Positions 1-12,506 of a stretch of 64,000 bases of DNA are shown here, piece by piece. The DNA lies in contig NZ_KZ454938.1 of the NCBI RefSeq assembly GCF_002797325.1, positions 2,802,267 through 2,866,266 on the forward strand. The letters are read 5' to 3'. Source of the DNA: Bacillus sp. FJAT-45037 (GTDB lineage: Bacteria; Bacillota; Bacilli; Bacillales; Bacillaceae_D). The notes under the pieces were generated by a model that was not told the DNA's origin, did no database searches, and saw only the letters and a program-made list of their open reading frames with translations. The number at the start of each line of letters is the position of its first letter. Position 1 is the first letter of the stretch. The translations under genes were made by a program, and so were the position numbers.

Positions 1-284
1 TGGTGTGAGAGTTTCTGCTTATGTGGTGTCATGAAGTGATGGCAATTTGTGCAGTGTCTAGGAGGTGTTTTCTTTTTAGCAACTCGTAGGTTCATCCACG
101 CAACAATGGGGATACTAGCTAGAAAGATTGGATGAACAACGAAAGTTAAGATCAATGCGGTGAGTAATGGTAAAGCACTAAGAAGAAAGAAATATTGACC
201 TAGTTGAATAGGTTTAAGCGTTTCTTGATGACATTTTGGGCATTGGAATAGGGGCTCGGTCATTGTTTTTGTTTGCTTTTTCAT
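1..284 (-). CDS. Small zinc-ribbon membrane protein, C-terminal end cut by window edge
   Basis: The frame is open from an ATG at 284 to the window edge (94 codons seen, no stop). The start is supported by a GAGGT Shine-Dalgarno sequence about 8 nt upstream. The protein begins with a short polar stretch, then CPKC near residues 15-18. A hydrophobic region of one or two membrane segments follows (about residues 32-66), and a second pair, CTNC, near residues 79-82. Two CxxC knuckles flanking a membrane hairpin suggest a split zinc ribbon on the cytoplasmic side. It starts 6 nt after the stop of the 58-residue gene at 291-467, so the two are almost certainly co-transcribed. I do not recognise the family and assign no function. 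Confidence 0.6.
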   Translation of the reverse strand, partial: MKKQTKTMTEPLFQCPKCHQETLKPIQLGQYFFLLSALPLLTALILTFVVHPIFLASIPIVAWMNLRVAKKKTPPRHCTNCHHFMTPHKQKLSH

Positions 285-290
285 GCCCTA

Positions 291-467
291 CTACCTCAGT
301 TCAAAAATAAAGCGCACGGTATCGAAAAATCCTAACGGCACCATCGCTATTTGAATGACAAAATAGACAAGGATGGCTGCAAACGGGACCGATAGCATTA
401 AAGGCTTTTTCATTTTAAAAGCAAAAATGATCGACAATACGGTAATTGCAAGAAACACATACAGCAT
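291..467 (-). CDS. 58-residue two-helix membrane protein, unknown
   Basis: A short gene with an excellent ribosome-binding site (AAAGGAGGG, 5 nt before ATG at 467). The predicted product has two hydrophobic segments (about residues 2-17 and 23-46), separated by a Lys-rich turn (KMKK), and a short charged tail. The next gene (zinc-ribbon protein) starts 6 nt after this stop, which points to a two-gene operon and perhaps a membrane complex. No family is recognised. The strong SD and tight spacing are the main reasons to accept it as a real gene. Confidence 0.65.
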   Translation of the reverse strand: MLYVFLAITVLSIIFAFKMKKPLMLSVPFAAILVYFVIQIAMVPLGFFDTVRFIFELR

Positions 468-537
468 ACTAGCCCTCCTTTAATTCTGTTCATTGTATTC
501 AACTTACATTTGATTCAGACCGGTTAGTCAGTCTTAT

Positions 538-633
538 TTACAGTAGTACAGATGAACCAGGTAATATGTAAGCGTTATCATAGTTGTCGTTAGGAACGAG
601 GAACACCTGCTGTGGTTTTCCACGTTGTTCCAT
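538..633 (-). other. Possible 31-codon leader ORF in a structured 5' leader
   Basis: Between a promoter-like sequence at 655-683 and the gene at 467 there is a 31-codon ORF (ATG at 633, TAA at 538-540). The peptide reads as ordinary protein sequence (ending VLL), but the ATG has no good Shine-Dalgarno sequence. The same stretch can fold: GGAACA near the ATG pairs with TGTTCC, with an inner GTGG/CCAC stem. It may be a leader peptide, a regulatory RNA element or a gene remnant; the sequence alone does not decide. Confidence 0.25.
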
Positions 634-654
634 AACAGTCTTAACATAGGTAGT

Positions 655-683
655 ATTATTTCAAATATTCAGAATTAAGTCAA
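655..683 (-). promoter_or_regulatory. Sigma-A-type promoter candidate for the small membrane-protein pair
   Basis: On the minus strand TTGACT (678-683) is followed after 17 bp by AATAAT (655-660). It lies about 190 bp upstream of the 58-residue gene, and no other coding region intervenes except the doubtful 31-codon ORF. Hexamer match and spacing are good; there is no experimental support. Confidence 0.4.
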
Positions 684-737
684 GCTGTTAAATGATAAAT
701 AATGGCACTTTTTTGTTTGGGTGTCGGAGGTCAGAGT

Positions 738-850
738 TTCGCGATTGGGTTTCGCGCAACTTTTTTTGGTTTCCGCGCGAACTACTAGGCTCAGTTCCGC
801 GCTTATCGTGCTAGCTTTCGCGCAAACTGAACGGATTTTCGCGCAAACTC
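738..850. repeat. CGCG array A: degenerate 21-bp-period repeats
   Basis: Six copies of a TTTCGCG core start their CGCG at 740, 753, 774, 798, 819 and 840. The steps are 13, 21, 24, 21 and 21 bp. The consensus unit on the plus strand is about TTTCGCGCAAA plus 10 variable bases. The array sits just beyond the spoIIQ terminator. Its right edge (TTCCAT on the minus strand, before the first core) resembles the edge of the arrays at 25005 and 46205. The hairpin repeat that accompanies the other two arrays is absent here. Confidence 0.75.
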
Positions 851-873
851 TTCAATAATATGGAAATACACAT

Positions 874-906
874 CAAAAAACGACCCTCGCAGCAGCGAGA
901 GTCGTC
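874..906 (-). terminator. Rho-independent terminator of spoIIQ
   Basis: The minus strand has a GC-rich 10-bp stem (CGACTCTCGC / GCGAGGGTCG, loop TGCT), followed by a run of six T, 13 nt after the spoIIQ stop. Confidence 0.85.
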
Positions 907-918
907 ATCTTTATTCAT

Positions 919-1794
919 TTATCCGATTGTGTTTGCTTCTTCGCCTGATTCACCAGCACCGTCTTCTTCATCTGGTGCGTCTGTTTCATCTTCGTCTCCA
1001 AGTGCATCAGCATCTTCATCTGCTGGCTCAGTGCCTTCAGCTGGTGCTTCTTCTTCTGAGCTAGCTGTTTCTTGTTGCTTTTTCACCGCATCACCGATTG
1101 AGTCAATTGGTTGCTCGAAGACATCGTTGGGATTAACAGCCACTCCGTCTTGTTGGATCGCAAAGTGAACATGTACGCCTGCTTCTTGATTGTATAAGTT
1201 ACGGGCTGCTTGTCCGATGATGTCGCCTTGTTTAACGACTTCACCTTCTTCTAATTCCACACCTTCTAAACTATGATAGTGTGTCACGATTCCATTGTCA
1301 TGACTAATTTCAACGACATATCCTAGAAGGGCATCTTTTTCTGATTTAACAACGGTTCCACTTAGAGCCGCAACTACATCAAAGTTTGCATTTTCAACGT
1401 GACCGTAATCAATTCCTTTATTTTGACGGTATTCGTTGTTGTAATAAACAAGAGCTTGTTCTTTTTCTTCTGCAGTTGCTTGTTCATCGAAATAATGAAC
1501 GACGATTTCAATACCTTCTTCTTCAGCTACGGGTTTCTTGATCATTTCATTGGCTGCTGTTACTTCGACGGCATCTTCACCATACATATCTTGTCCAGTA
1601 GGGTCGACTACTTCTACACCTTCATTTGGTGCAGTTGATTCATCTTCACCTTGAAAGAATAGGACGGCACTTAATACTCCAGCGGCTGCGACTAGATAAA
1701 CAGCAGGGATAATCCAACGCTTTTTTAGAAAGCTTTGTAGATCAAATGCTTTTTCCTCAGTTTTAGAAGAGCGTTTGTTTTCTTCTTCTCTCAT
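919..1794 (-). CDS. spoIIQ: Stage II sporulation protein Q (degenerate M23/LytM domain)
   Basis: SpoIIQ is made in the forespore and joins SpoIIIAH across the intermembrane space to form the engulfment and feeding-tube channel. The 291-residue protein has a cytoplasmic N-terminus, one membrane segment (about 28-47) and a LytM domain (about 120-230). In that domain the first metal ligand is replaced: N125 stands four residues before D129, where active M23 peptidases have His. B. subtilis SpoIIQ also lacks this His. The HVH motif (208-210) is kept. Residues from about 241 to the end are an extremely acidic Glu/Asp/Ala tail, unlike the shorter subtilis end and consistent with an alkaliphile. The SD GAGGTGA precedes the ATG. 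It lies downstream of spoIID, as in B. subtilis. Confidence 0.92.
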   Translation of the reverse strand: MREEENKRSSKTEEKAFDLQSFLKKRWIIPAVYLVAAAGVLSAVLFFQGEDESTAPNEGVEVVDPTGQDMYGEDAVEVTAANEMIKKPVAEEEGIEIVVHYFDEQATAEEKEQALVYYNNEYRQNKGIDYGHVENANFDVVAALSGTVVKSEKDALLGYVVEISHDNGIVTHYHSLEGVELEEGEVVKQGDIIGQAARNLYNQEAGVHVHFAIQQDGVAVNPNDVFEQPIDSIGDAVKKQQETASSEEEAPAEGTEPADEDADALGDEDETDAPDEEDGAGESGEEANTIG

Positions 1795-1974
1795 TTCTCA
1801 TCACCTCAGCAACCAGTCTGAGCCGATTCATGAAATTATATACATTTATAATAAAATATTTTTTAGATTAGTTTTCGACAAAATTGATTTTGTTATGTAT
1901 AGATAATGAAAAAAGATGCGTGTATATCGCTCAATATAGAATAGAGGACTAGATAATAGCCCTCTTCTTGAAGA

Positions 1975-2577
1975 TTAATCACAACAACTTCTATTGTATT
2001 TGCAGGGTTTACTTCTATTAACACAATCTCTTATCAAAACATCTAAGCCTGCAAATGAAATGCTTAATGTTTCACCGTCAGCAATGTACCGAGCTGTAAA
2101 GGTCGCTGTGCCGTTGCTGCTAACTTCGATTCTAAATGGCAAAGTAAGAATGGTTGTAATAGGGATCAAGGGAATGACTAGCCCTAGTGAGTTATTAATC
2201 ACTAAATTAGCTAACCCTTCTACGACCGCCGTCCCAGTTTCTTCACAGCATTTCACTTTGAATGTACCTGGGATCGAAGCGGCAGTAACCGTCGTAAACC
2301 CCACTGTAAATTCATTTTGAAGAACAACAAAGACATTGCTATTTTCGGGATTACATTTTGGACAAATATCTATATCAATCGTTTGGATATCGACATCAGC
2401 CGGTACAACATCTGCTCCTGGATAGGTTACTGCGGTAACTGTTGTTGTATCGTTAGAGCGAATTCGAATTGAACAATCACATGTCTTTTGTTTTGTCTTA
2501 TTATATGAGCGGTCAACCGACTTAGCTGCATAAGATCTTTCGAAATCCCCACCTGACATTGATGAAAATAATGACAT
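1975..2577 (-). CDS. Cysteine-rich beta-type protein of unknown function (possible spore-surface protein)
   Basis: The start at 2577 is chosen because AAGGAG lies 8 nt before this ATG; the GTG three codons earlier overlaps the SD. The 200-residue product has no signal peptide. It carries clustered cysteines: CDC near residue 33, CPKC near 72, CC near 110, and four near the C-terminus including CC in the last residues. Between them lie long Thr/Val/Ile-rich stretches typical of beta-sandwich proteins. It sits between spoIID and spoIIQ, where B. subtilis has no such gene. Cys-rich, Thr/Val-rich, leaderless proteins are common among spore coat, exosporium and appendage proteins, so a spore-surface role is a reasonable guess. 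I do not recognise a family. Confidence 0.7.
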   Translation of the reverse strand: MSLFSSMSGGDFERSYAAKSVDRSYNKTKQKTCDCSIRIRSNDTTTVTAVTYPGADVVPADVDIQTIDIDICPKCNPENSNVFVVLQNEFTVGFTTVTAASIPGTFKVKCCEETGTAVVEGLANLVINNSLGLVIPLIPITTILTLPFRIEVSSNGTATFTARYIADGETLSISFAGLDVLIRDCVNRSKPCKYNRSCCD

Positions 2578-2686
2578 TTCATACACTCCTTCATTTATTT
2601 TTTATTACTCTCTTAAGCATATTCCTCAAGCCCTTCATCTGAAGCGGCTTCTACCCCTGAGCCAAAGCACTATTATTTCTCAACAG

Positions 2687-2714
2687 AAAAAAACCCACCT
2701 GATCTGATGGGTCT
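2687..2714 (-). terminator. Terminator of spoIID
   Basis: On the minus strand a short stem (ACCCA / TGGGT) followed by seven T lies directly after the spoIID stop. Confidence 0.7.
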
Positions 2715-2727
2715 ACGATTTCATCTC

Positions 2728-3747
2728 TCATTCCGCTCTCGCTGTTAGCTTCGCTTCGTAGTTGTCTATTGATTGGATGCTGACTCCTTGGTAGTAGTGG
2801 TGGACGATATCTTGGTAGTTCTTGCCTTCTTTCGCCATCCCATCGGCGCCGTATTGGCTCATACCGACACCGTGCCCCCATCCTCTTGTTTGGATGACGA
2901 CGTTGCTTCCTTGTTGCTGCCAGTCAAAGTCTGAGGAATCAAGAGCTAGCTTATCTCGGATGTCACGTCCACTAAATTCCTTGCCCCCGACCACGACTTT
3001 GGCTACTCGCCCTCCGTCTGTGCGGTCTGTAATCGCTCCGACTGACCCGTCTTGTGAGAGACTGACGCCAAGCTTTTGTTCTACCTCAGCTACTGGCACT
3101 ACTTTCTCTGCTGTAAATCTTGGAGAGGTTTGATCCCACGGGCTTTCGACACTTCTTAAATAAGGGATCGGATTGGGCCAGTAGTCTTCTGAGTTTTCCG
3201 TATAGCCATTACTCGTTGAGAAGAAAGCAGCTGTAATTGGCTCATCTTCATACGTCAATACTTGTCCCTTGGTCTGTAGAACCGCATCTTGAATCCTTTT
3301 ATAGTAGAGATCAAACTCACTTCCCCACTTTTCTCTAAGTTCCGCCTCACTTTGATACACTTGATGCGTCACTGTATCCGTCACCATCGCCTCGCCTGGT
3401 AACTCTACATCTCCTGGATGAAGCATTTGTCTAACAATATACGTTCTTGCTGTAAGTGCTTGTGCCTTTAAGGCCTCCATTTCGAATGTAGCGTGCATCT
3501 CAGAGGCGACAACCCCAGCCACATACTTTTCTATAGGAATCTCTTCAACGATCTCCTGCTTGCTTCTGAACACTTGTATCGCTACATCTGAATCTGTCTC
3601 ATAGGTGACTTGATTTGATTCGGTCGCGGCTGCGTCTGGAATTGGAATTGATGTTGGTGTTGAGTTATCACCAATTAACACCATCATCGTTGGCAGAATA
3701 AGTACCACCGTACATAGAATGGTTGCGATAATGAGTAACCGTTTCAT
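2728..3747 (-). CDS. spoIID: Stage II sporulation protein D, septal peptidoglycan lytic transglycosylase
   Basis: SpoIID, with SpoIIM and SpoIIP, degrades septal and lateral peptidoglycan to drive engulfment in the mother cell. The 339-residue protein has one N-terminal membrane anchor (about 4-26). The SpoIID signature ASEM...EALKAQALTART follows; the glutamate of ASEM (about E83) corresponds to the catalytic Glu of the family. A C-terminal RGWGHGVGMSQ motif is also typical. ATG at 3747 is preferred over the upstream TTG because GGAGG lies 7 nt before it. A CATAGAAT sequence (minus strand, 3784-3791) resembles a sigma-E -10 box (CATACAAT), but no convincing -35 was seen. Confidence 0.95.
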   Translation of the reverse strand: MKRLLIIATILCTVVLILPTMMVLIGDNSTPTSIPIPDAAATESNQVTYETDSDVAIQVFRSKQEIVEEIPIEKYVAGVVASEMHATFEMEALKAQALTARTYIVRQMLHPGDVELPGEAMVTDTVTHQVYQSEAELREKWGSEFDLYYKRIQDAVLQTKGQVLTYEDEPITAAFFSTSNGYTENSEDYWPNPIPYLRSVESPWDQTSPRFTAEKVVPVAEVEQKLGVSLSQDGSVGAITDRTDGGRVAKVVVGGKEFSGRDIRDKLALDSSDFDWQQQGSNVVIQTRGWGHGVGMSQYGADGMAKEGKNYQDIVHHYYQGVSIQSIDNYEAKLTARAE

Positions 3748-3902
3748 ATTCAAGCCTCCATTGTTTAATTTTTCTCACTAGCTATTCTATGGGTCACGGG
3801 TACCGTTTAGAACAAGTTCTTTTTCCAATGGGTGAGATAAATCCGTACAAGCGAGAATAGATTAAAGAAAAGCGACTTTTAGATTTTAGAGGAGGACTTT
3901 GT

Positions 3903-4367
3903 ATGATACGAAGAAGAAATCAGCTACAACCTTTCGTTCTATATATCATTCTTCTCATTGCGCTTGGTTTTCTCGTTGTCATTTTATTTATTCCAGCAGA
4001 AGCTAGACAAGTCAAAATCGTAGTCGATGAATTTTATTCTCTTGAACAAGAAGCACGGTTTTCCTCCTCTTGGGATCTTTTTCACACGGCTATGCATAGC
4101 AAATTCAATCGCGACCGCTATATCTCCGACCGTCCACATACATTTATGAATCATTTCGGTGTGGAAACATTTACGTTCGACTTATCAAAGCCTAAAAAGA
4201 TAAACGAGTGGAAGATGTTTGAGGAGACGGAACCCATTGAAGCATATGAAGTGATCGTCACGAAAACCTATCGGGGGACTTATGGCCATTTTCAATTCAT
4301 TCAATTTGTTTATGTTGCGAAAGAGGAGGGGCACTGGAGAATTATGTGGGATTACAAAGAGAAGTGA
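3903..4367 (+). CDS. Membrane-anchored extracytoplasmic protein, unknown
   Basis: One of the few plus-strand genes. AGAGGAGG lies 7 nt before the ATG. The 154-residue product has a short Arg-rich cytoplasmic start (RRR), one membrane segment (about 12-30) and a soluble domain of about 120 residues outside the cell. The shape (FYSLEQEARFSSSWDLFH..., ending in a Trp-rich strand) resembles small NTF2-like/SnoaL-type folds found in Bacillus lipoproteins and anchors, but this is a weak impression. It is divergent from spoIID and stands alone; no function is assigned. Confidence 0.7.
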   Translation: MIRRRNQLQPFVLYIILLIALGFLVVILFIPAEARQVKIVVDEFYSLEQEARFSSSWDLFHTAMHSKFNRDRYISDRPHTFMNHFGVETFTFDLSKPKKINEWKMFEETEPIEAYEVIVTKTYRGTYGHFQFIQFVYVAKEEGHWRIMWDYKEK

Positions 4368-4572
4368 TCACCACCCTTCTCATGCACATATGTGGACAAG
4401 TTGTTGATAATTAAATTGAATGGCAGCGTTTATTCGTGGAATGTTTTTAAGACATCCATCATTGCGACTTAAAAATTCAGAATAAACTAATAATTAAAGG
4501 CCTTTTTGGTAAGACTATTAAAGAAGTCCACAACTGTTCATAAATCTGTGGATAAGAAACAAAGGAAAAAAC

Positions 4573-4597
4573 AAAAAAGCCCTCCGAAAAGGGCTTC
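4573..4597 (-). terminator. Terminator of murAA
   Basis: The minus strand has AAGCCC / GGGCTT with a short loop and a T run, directly after the stop codon. Confidence 0.85.
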
Positions 4598-4600
4598 ATC

Positions 4601-5917
4601 TTATAAGTTAGAGTTCATACGAAGTGGTGCTTCTTGAACGTCTTCTTCAAGTTCAACTTGTTCTTTCACACGCTCAACGTCTGCACCTAATGCACGCAGC
4701 TTGCCCGCTAAATTAATGTAGCCGCGGTCAATATGCTTCAGTTCTGTTACACGTGTAATACCTTCAGCAACAAGACCAGCTAATACAAGAGCTGCTCCTG
4801 CGCGTAGATCCGTTGCGCCAACCTCTGCTCCTTGAAGTTTGTTCGGTCCAGAAATAATCGCTGAACGACCTTCAATCTTAATATTCGAGTTCATTCGACG
4901 GAATTCTTCGACATGCATAAAGCGATTTTCGAATACCGTCTCTGTGACAACACTCGTTCCTTTTGCTTGAAGAAGTAATGCCATCATCTGAGCTTGCATA
5001 TCCGTTGGGAATCCAGGGTGAGGCATTGTTTTAATATCCACAGGCTTCAAGAAATCTGGGCCTACAACACGTAATCCATTATCCTCTTCTGTAATCATTA
5101 CACCCATCTCACGCATTTTCGCGATAAGTGGACGAAGATGTTCCGCAATTGCACCTTCTACTAATACATCTCCAGCAGTAATTGCCGCAGCAACCATGTA
5201 CGTTCCTGCTTCAATACGGTCGCCAATGACGGTGTGCTCTGCTCCGTTTAGCTGTTTTACGCCTTCGATACGAATGACACCTGTACCAGCTCCACGAACT
5301 TTTGCACCCATCGCATTTAAATAATTCGCAAGACAAACGATTTCAGGCTCTTCTGCTACATTCTCGAGTGTTGTTGTTCCTTCTGCAAGAACAGCAGCCA
5401 TCATGATGTTTTCCGTTGCTCCAACACTTGGGAAATCAAGATAGATTTTAGCTCCTTGCAAACGACCATCAATCCGAGCTTCGATAAAGCCATTTCCAAT
5501 TTCAACGGTAGCTCCCATAGCTTCGAATCCTTTTAAATGTTGATCAATCGGACGTGATCCAATCGCACATCCACCAGGAAGCGCAATACGAGATCTACCT
5601 ACACGTGCTAGTAATGGTCCCATTACTAAGAATGACGCTCTCATCTTGCGAACATATTCAAATGGTGCTTCTGTTTTTAATGTTTTTTGTGCATTAACCT
5701 TAAATGTGTTGTTCGTATATTCAACGTCAACATTTAGGGTGCGTAAAACTTCTTTCATCGTGTATACATCAGCAAGTTCTGGCACATCATAAAGGTGGCT
5801 TGTGCCTTCTCCAGCTAAAATAGATGCAGCAATTACGGGTAGCACAGCATTTTTGGCACCTTCAACTTTCACAGTACCGTTTAGCTTTTTACCACCGCGG
5901 ACAATAATTTTTTCCAA
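4601..5917 (-). CDS. murAA: UDP-N-acetylglucosamine 1-carboxyvinyltransferase, copy 1
   Basis: It transfers enolpyruvate from PEP to UDP-GlcNAc, the first committed step of peptidoglycan synthesis in the cytoplasm. Length 438, usual for the family. K22-N23 of the substrate site and the loop [10 protein letters not shown] with the PEP/fosfomycin-binding Cys (C117) are present. The C-terminus ends in an acidic and Met/Asn tail. The context (ywmB upstream, spoIID downstream) is that of B. subtilis murAA. A second paralogue lies at 39035-40324, as usual in low-GC Gram-positives. Confidence 0.95.
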   Translation of the reverse strand: MEKIIVRGGKKLNGTVKVEGAKNAVLPVIAASILAGEGTSHLYDVPELADVYTMKEVLRTLNVDVEYTNNTFKVNAQKTLKTEAPFEYVRKMRASFLVMGPLLARVGRSRIALPGGCAIGSRPIDQHLKGFEAMGATVEIGNGFIEARIDGRLQGAKIYLDFPSVGATENIMMAAVLAEGTTTLENVAEEPEIVCLANYLNAMGAKVRGAGTGVIRIEGVKQLNGAEHTVIGDRIEAGTYMVAAAITAGDVLVEGAIAEHLRPLIAKMREMGVMITEEDNGLRVVGPDFLKPVDIKTMPHPGFPTDMQAQMMALLLQAKGTSVVTETVFENRFMHVEEFRRMNSNIKIEGRSAIISGPNKLQGAEVGATDLRAGAALVLAGLVAEGITRVTELKHIDRGYINLAGKLRALGADVERVKEQVELEEDVQEAPLRMNSNL

Positions 5918-5961
5918 CGTATTCCCCTCCGCGTCTAGAAATTATATTCTATTCTATATTA

Positions 5962-6732
5962 TCAATATTCAGTCGTAATAATAGGCGTTCCTATTGTCAC
6001 GGTTGTACCGGAGCCCATTGTATCCTCTTGTCTTAATGCTAGTTGAAGGTTCATCTTTTGACCATTTGTAACGATGGCATCTGTCCATACATTATTGTAT
6101 GCAGAAACCGAGACAAACGTTTCTTCATTTAGAGATTCAACCTCAGTCGCACCAAGGTCAGACAGCATTAGCCTAGCCTCTTCTATAAGAGATTGTTTCC
6201 CATATTCTGAATTTTCCGTTCGTACAGCTGTTACTTGAGAAAAAACTGGTGATTGTTGCATCGAGAACATTGTCTTCCTTTCGTTCAAGACGTCATTCAT
6301 TTTTTCCCATTCGATCAAGTCTTCGGATGATCCTAACCATGCATAAGTGTGGATGATTTCATAGGATCCGTTTTGGTCATATGCATATACATGTAGTTGT
6401 TCTTCACCTTCACCCCATGGTGCTGGGCGAGTTGCTGTCATCGACCATTCTGTGTCAGCTACGTTTACATTGCTTAGATTCCAATCAACTAATAACTTGT
6501 TCAAATTATGTACATGTTGCAAGAAAGCATCTTGGTCTTTAACGCGACCTTGTCCTTCCCTTATACGCAACTGCCAGTCTTGAACGATTAATTGCTCTTC
6601 CTCTGCCCAACTAAGCATCGATTCTAATTCTCGCAAATGATCATCTGATGCATAACTAATTGTTGACTGTACATAACTGTACCCTAGTAGTAAAAAAACA
6701 AAACCTAAAAATAAAATACGTACCATGCCCAT
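5962..6732 (-). CDS. ywmB: YwmB family protein
   Basis: A member of the YwmB family (DUF1779), found only in Bacillales, with unknown function. The start at 6732 is chosen because GGGAGTGAG lies about 5 nt upstream; an upstream in-frame start has no SD. The 256-residue product begins with a hydrophobic segment (about 5-22) that may be a signal peptide or anchor. A soluble domain follows and ends in a Thr/Ile-rich strand. Its place between ywzB and murAA is conserved. Membership rests on synteny and general pattern. Confidence 0.8.
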   Translation of the reverse strand: MGMVRILFLGFVFLLLGYSYVQSTISYASDDHLRELESMLSWAEEEQLIVQDWQLRIREGQGRVKDQDAFLQHVHNLNKLLVDWNLSNVNVADTEWSMTATRPAPWGEGEEQLHVYAYDQNGSYEIIHTYAWLGSSEDLIEWEKMNDVLNERKTMFSMQQSPVFSQVTAVRTENSEYGKQSLIEEARLMLSDLGATEVESLNEETFVSVSAYNNVWTDAIVTNGQKMNLQLALRQEDTMGSGTTVTIGTPIITTEY

Positions 6733-6828
6733 TACACTCACTCCCAAAGTAAACCTGATTACTATCATTTTTACCTTTAGGAGTTAATGCATACATGGAA
6801 GTTGTAGTCAATACTCGACACACTTCTC

Positions 6829-7062
6829 TTACCATAAAAAACGTAACATTGTTGAAGCATTGTAATAGTCGAGAAAGAAACGACTAACTAAATGAGCAAT
6901 GGCTATGGTGACTAGAATCATTAAAGCTTTTGCTCTAGGGCTATTCGGTTCTTTTACAAACAGATCAAACTTAAACGCTTGCAATGCCCACCACGTAATC
7001 GCAAGGAACATCACGTTCACAAACACGTGGAAGATCGCTTGTTGTCCTAAGCCGTCGAACAC
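6829..7062 (-). CDS. ywzB: YwzB family small membrane protein (DUF1146)
   Basis: A 77-residue protein with two membrane helices (about 9-29 and 44-68), matching the DUF1146/YwzB family. It starts with GTG at 7062, 6 nt after GAGGT; the nearby ATG is out of frame. It is the first gene of the ywzB-ywmB-murAA-spoIID group reading away from the atp operon. The function is unknown. Confidence 0.85.
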   Translation of the reverse strand: MFDGLGQQAIFHVFVNVMFLAITWWALQAFKFDLFVKEPNSPRAKALMILVTIAIAHLVSRFFLDYYNASTMLRFLW

Positions 7063-7397
7063 AACATTACCTCATTTCCAATCCTTCATTCGCTGTTCGG
7101 ATTTTGGCACAGAATTATCCAATTACGATTCATTGACTTAATGTTCATTTGTCAAGAACAAAGCAATCCATTTTTCATCTTAACGGATTTCTTCAAAAAA
7201 ATCTATAGTCTACAATGATGATTTTATAGTTGCACAGACCTATTTTCCGATTTTACGTATAGCTAACTGTGAGACTATTCGCTTAGAGAGATAATTCTCT
7301 CCTCATTCATACGCCACTCCCTCTGTAATATATCTACAATTGGAAGTTTTTTTGCATTTAATTGGTTTAATTTACTACTAATTTGTGTCTTCAATAA
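7063..7397. other. Intergenic region between atpC and ywzB
   Basis: About 335 bp of AT-rich sequence with no ORF, no repeat shared with the other islands and no structured RNA I can recognise. It must hold the promoter for the ywzB-ywmB-murAA genes, but no hexamer pair with acceptable spacing was convincing. Confidence 0.5.
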
Positions 7398-7430
7398 TAA
7401 AAAGAGGCGAGCATTATGCTCACCTCTTTC
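7398..7430 (-). terminator. Terminator of the atp operon
   Basis: The minus strand has a long stem (AGAGGTGAGCAT / ATGCTCGCCTCT) and a T run, 12 nt after the atpC stop. Confidence 0.9.
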
Positions 7431-7442
7431 ACCGTCAAACAT

Positions 7443-7880
<438 letters not shown>

Positions 7881-7946
7881 TTACTGCATAAACGAGTGCC
7901 AAAGCGAACGCTCTGACCCTCGTTTTTAAGTTATGCGATGCGTGAA

Positions 7947-9398
<1,452 letters not shown>

Positions 9399-9427
9399 TC
9401 AGGGTATTTGTATTCTGTTTATAAATA

Positions 9428-10342
<915 letters not shown>

Positions 10343-10424
10343 CTAAGCCTAAGAAGATGAGGTGTCACTCTCTAGAAAAGTGGCAACACCATCTACTTAA
10401 GATAACTTTCACCAACCACTAGCC

Positions 10425-11954
<1,530 letters not shown>

Positions 11955-11957
11955 CTA

Positions 11958-12506
11958 CTAACGTGTACCGGCAACTAACTGACGCTCTAGGCGATTCAGT
12001 TGTGATTTCACACTGCCGTCATAAATGCGGTCTCCGATACGAATCTTCAATCCGCCAATAAGGTCTTCATTTACAATATTTGTGACAAGAAGCTTTGCTT
12101 TGTTCATTTTCTTACCGAAGATCTCAGCAATTTGCGCTTGTTCTGCTCCAGTAAGTGGTTTGGCTGAATAGACAATCGCTTCGGCCATGTTTTGTGCTTC
12201 ATATGACATTTTTTTAAATGCGTTGATCATGTTTACAAGGCTATCAATACGCTTGTTTTCAATAAGAAGATTCAACGTATGTAGACTTATTTCACTTAAC
12301 GACTCTTTAAAGCTTGTTTCAATGAATACACGCTTTTTATCGGTCGTCACTTTCGGGTGCCCAAGAAATGATAGGAATTCAGGTGTGCTCTGCACAACTT
12401 CTTTCACAAGTTCCATTTCTTGTGCGACTTCATTAAGGATACCTTTTTCTTCTGCAAGCTGAAAAAGGGCATATGCGTAACGATTGGCTACTGCTTGGTT
12501 GCTCAT
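11958..12506 (-). CDS. atpH: ATP synthase F1 delta subunit
   Basis: Peripheral-stalk subunit that joins b to the top of F1. 182 residues, usual length. An all-helical N-terminal domain is followed by the conserved C-terminal DLIGGLKIRIGDRIYDGSV signature. Its ATG overlaps the atpF stop (ATGA), so translation is coupled. Confidence 0.96.
   Translation of the reverse strand: MSNQAVANRYAYALFQLAEEKGILNEVAQEMELVKEVVQSTPEFLSFLGHPKVTTDKKRVFIETSFKESLSEISLHTLNLLIENKRIDSLVNMINAFKKMSYEAQNMAEAIVYSAKPLTGAEQAQIAEIFGKKMNKAKLLVTNIVNEDLIGGLKIRIGDRIYDGSVKSQLNRLERQLVAGTR

Noticed and set aside
860-1168. Ser-rich plus-strand frame opposite spoIIQ
   Set aside because: It is the antisense shadow of the acidic SpoIIQ tail; Glu/Asp codons read as Ser on the other strand.
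2651-2881. 76-codon frame overlapping the spoIID end
   Set aside because: It is out of frame with spoIID, covers its terminator and has no ribosome-binding site.
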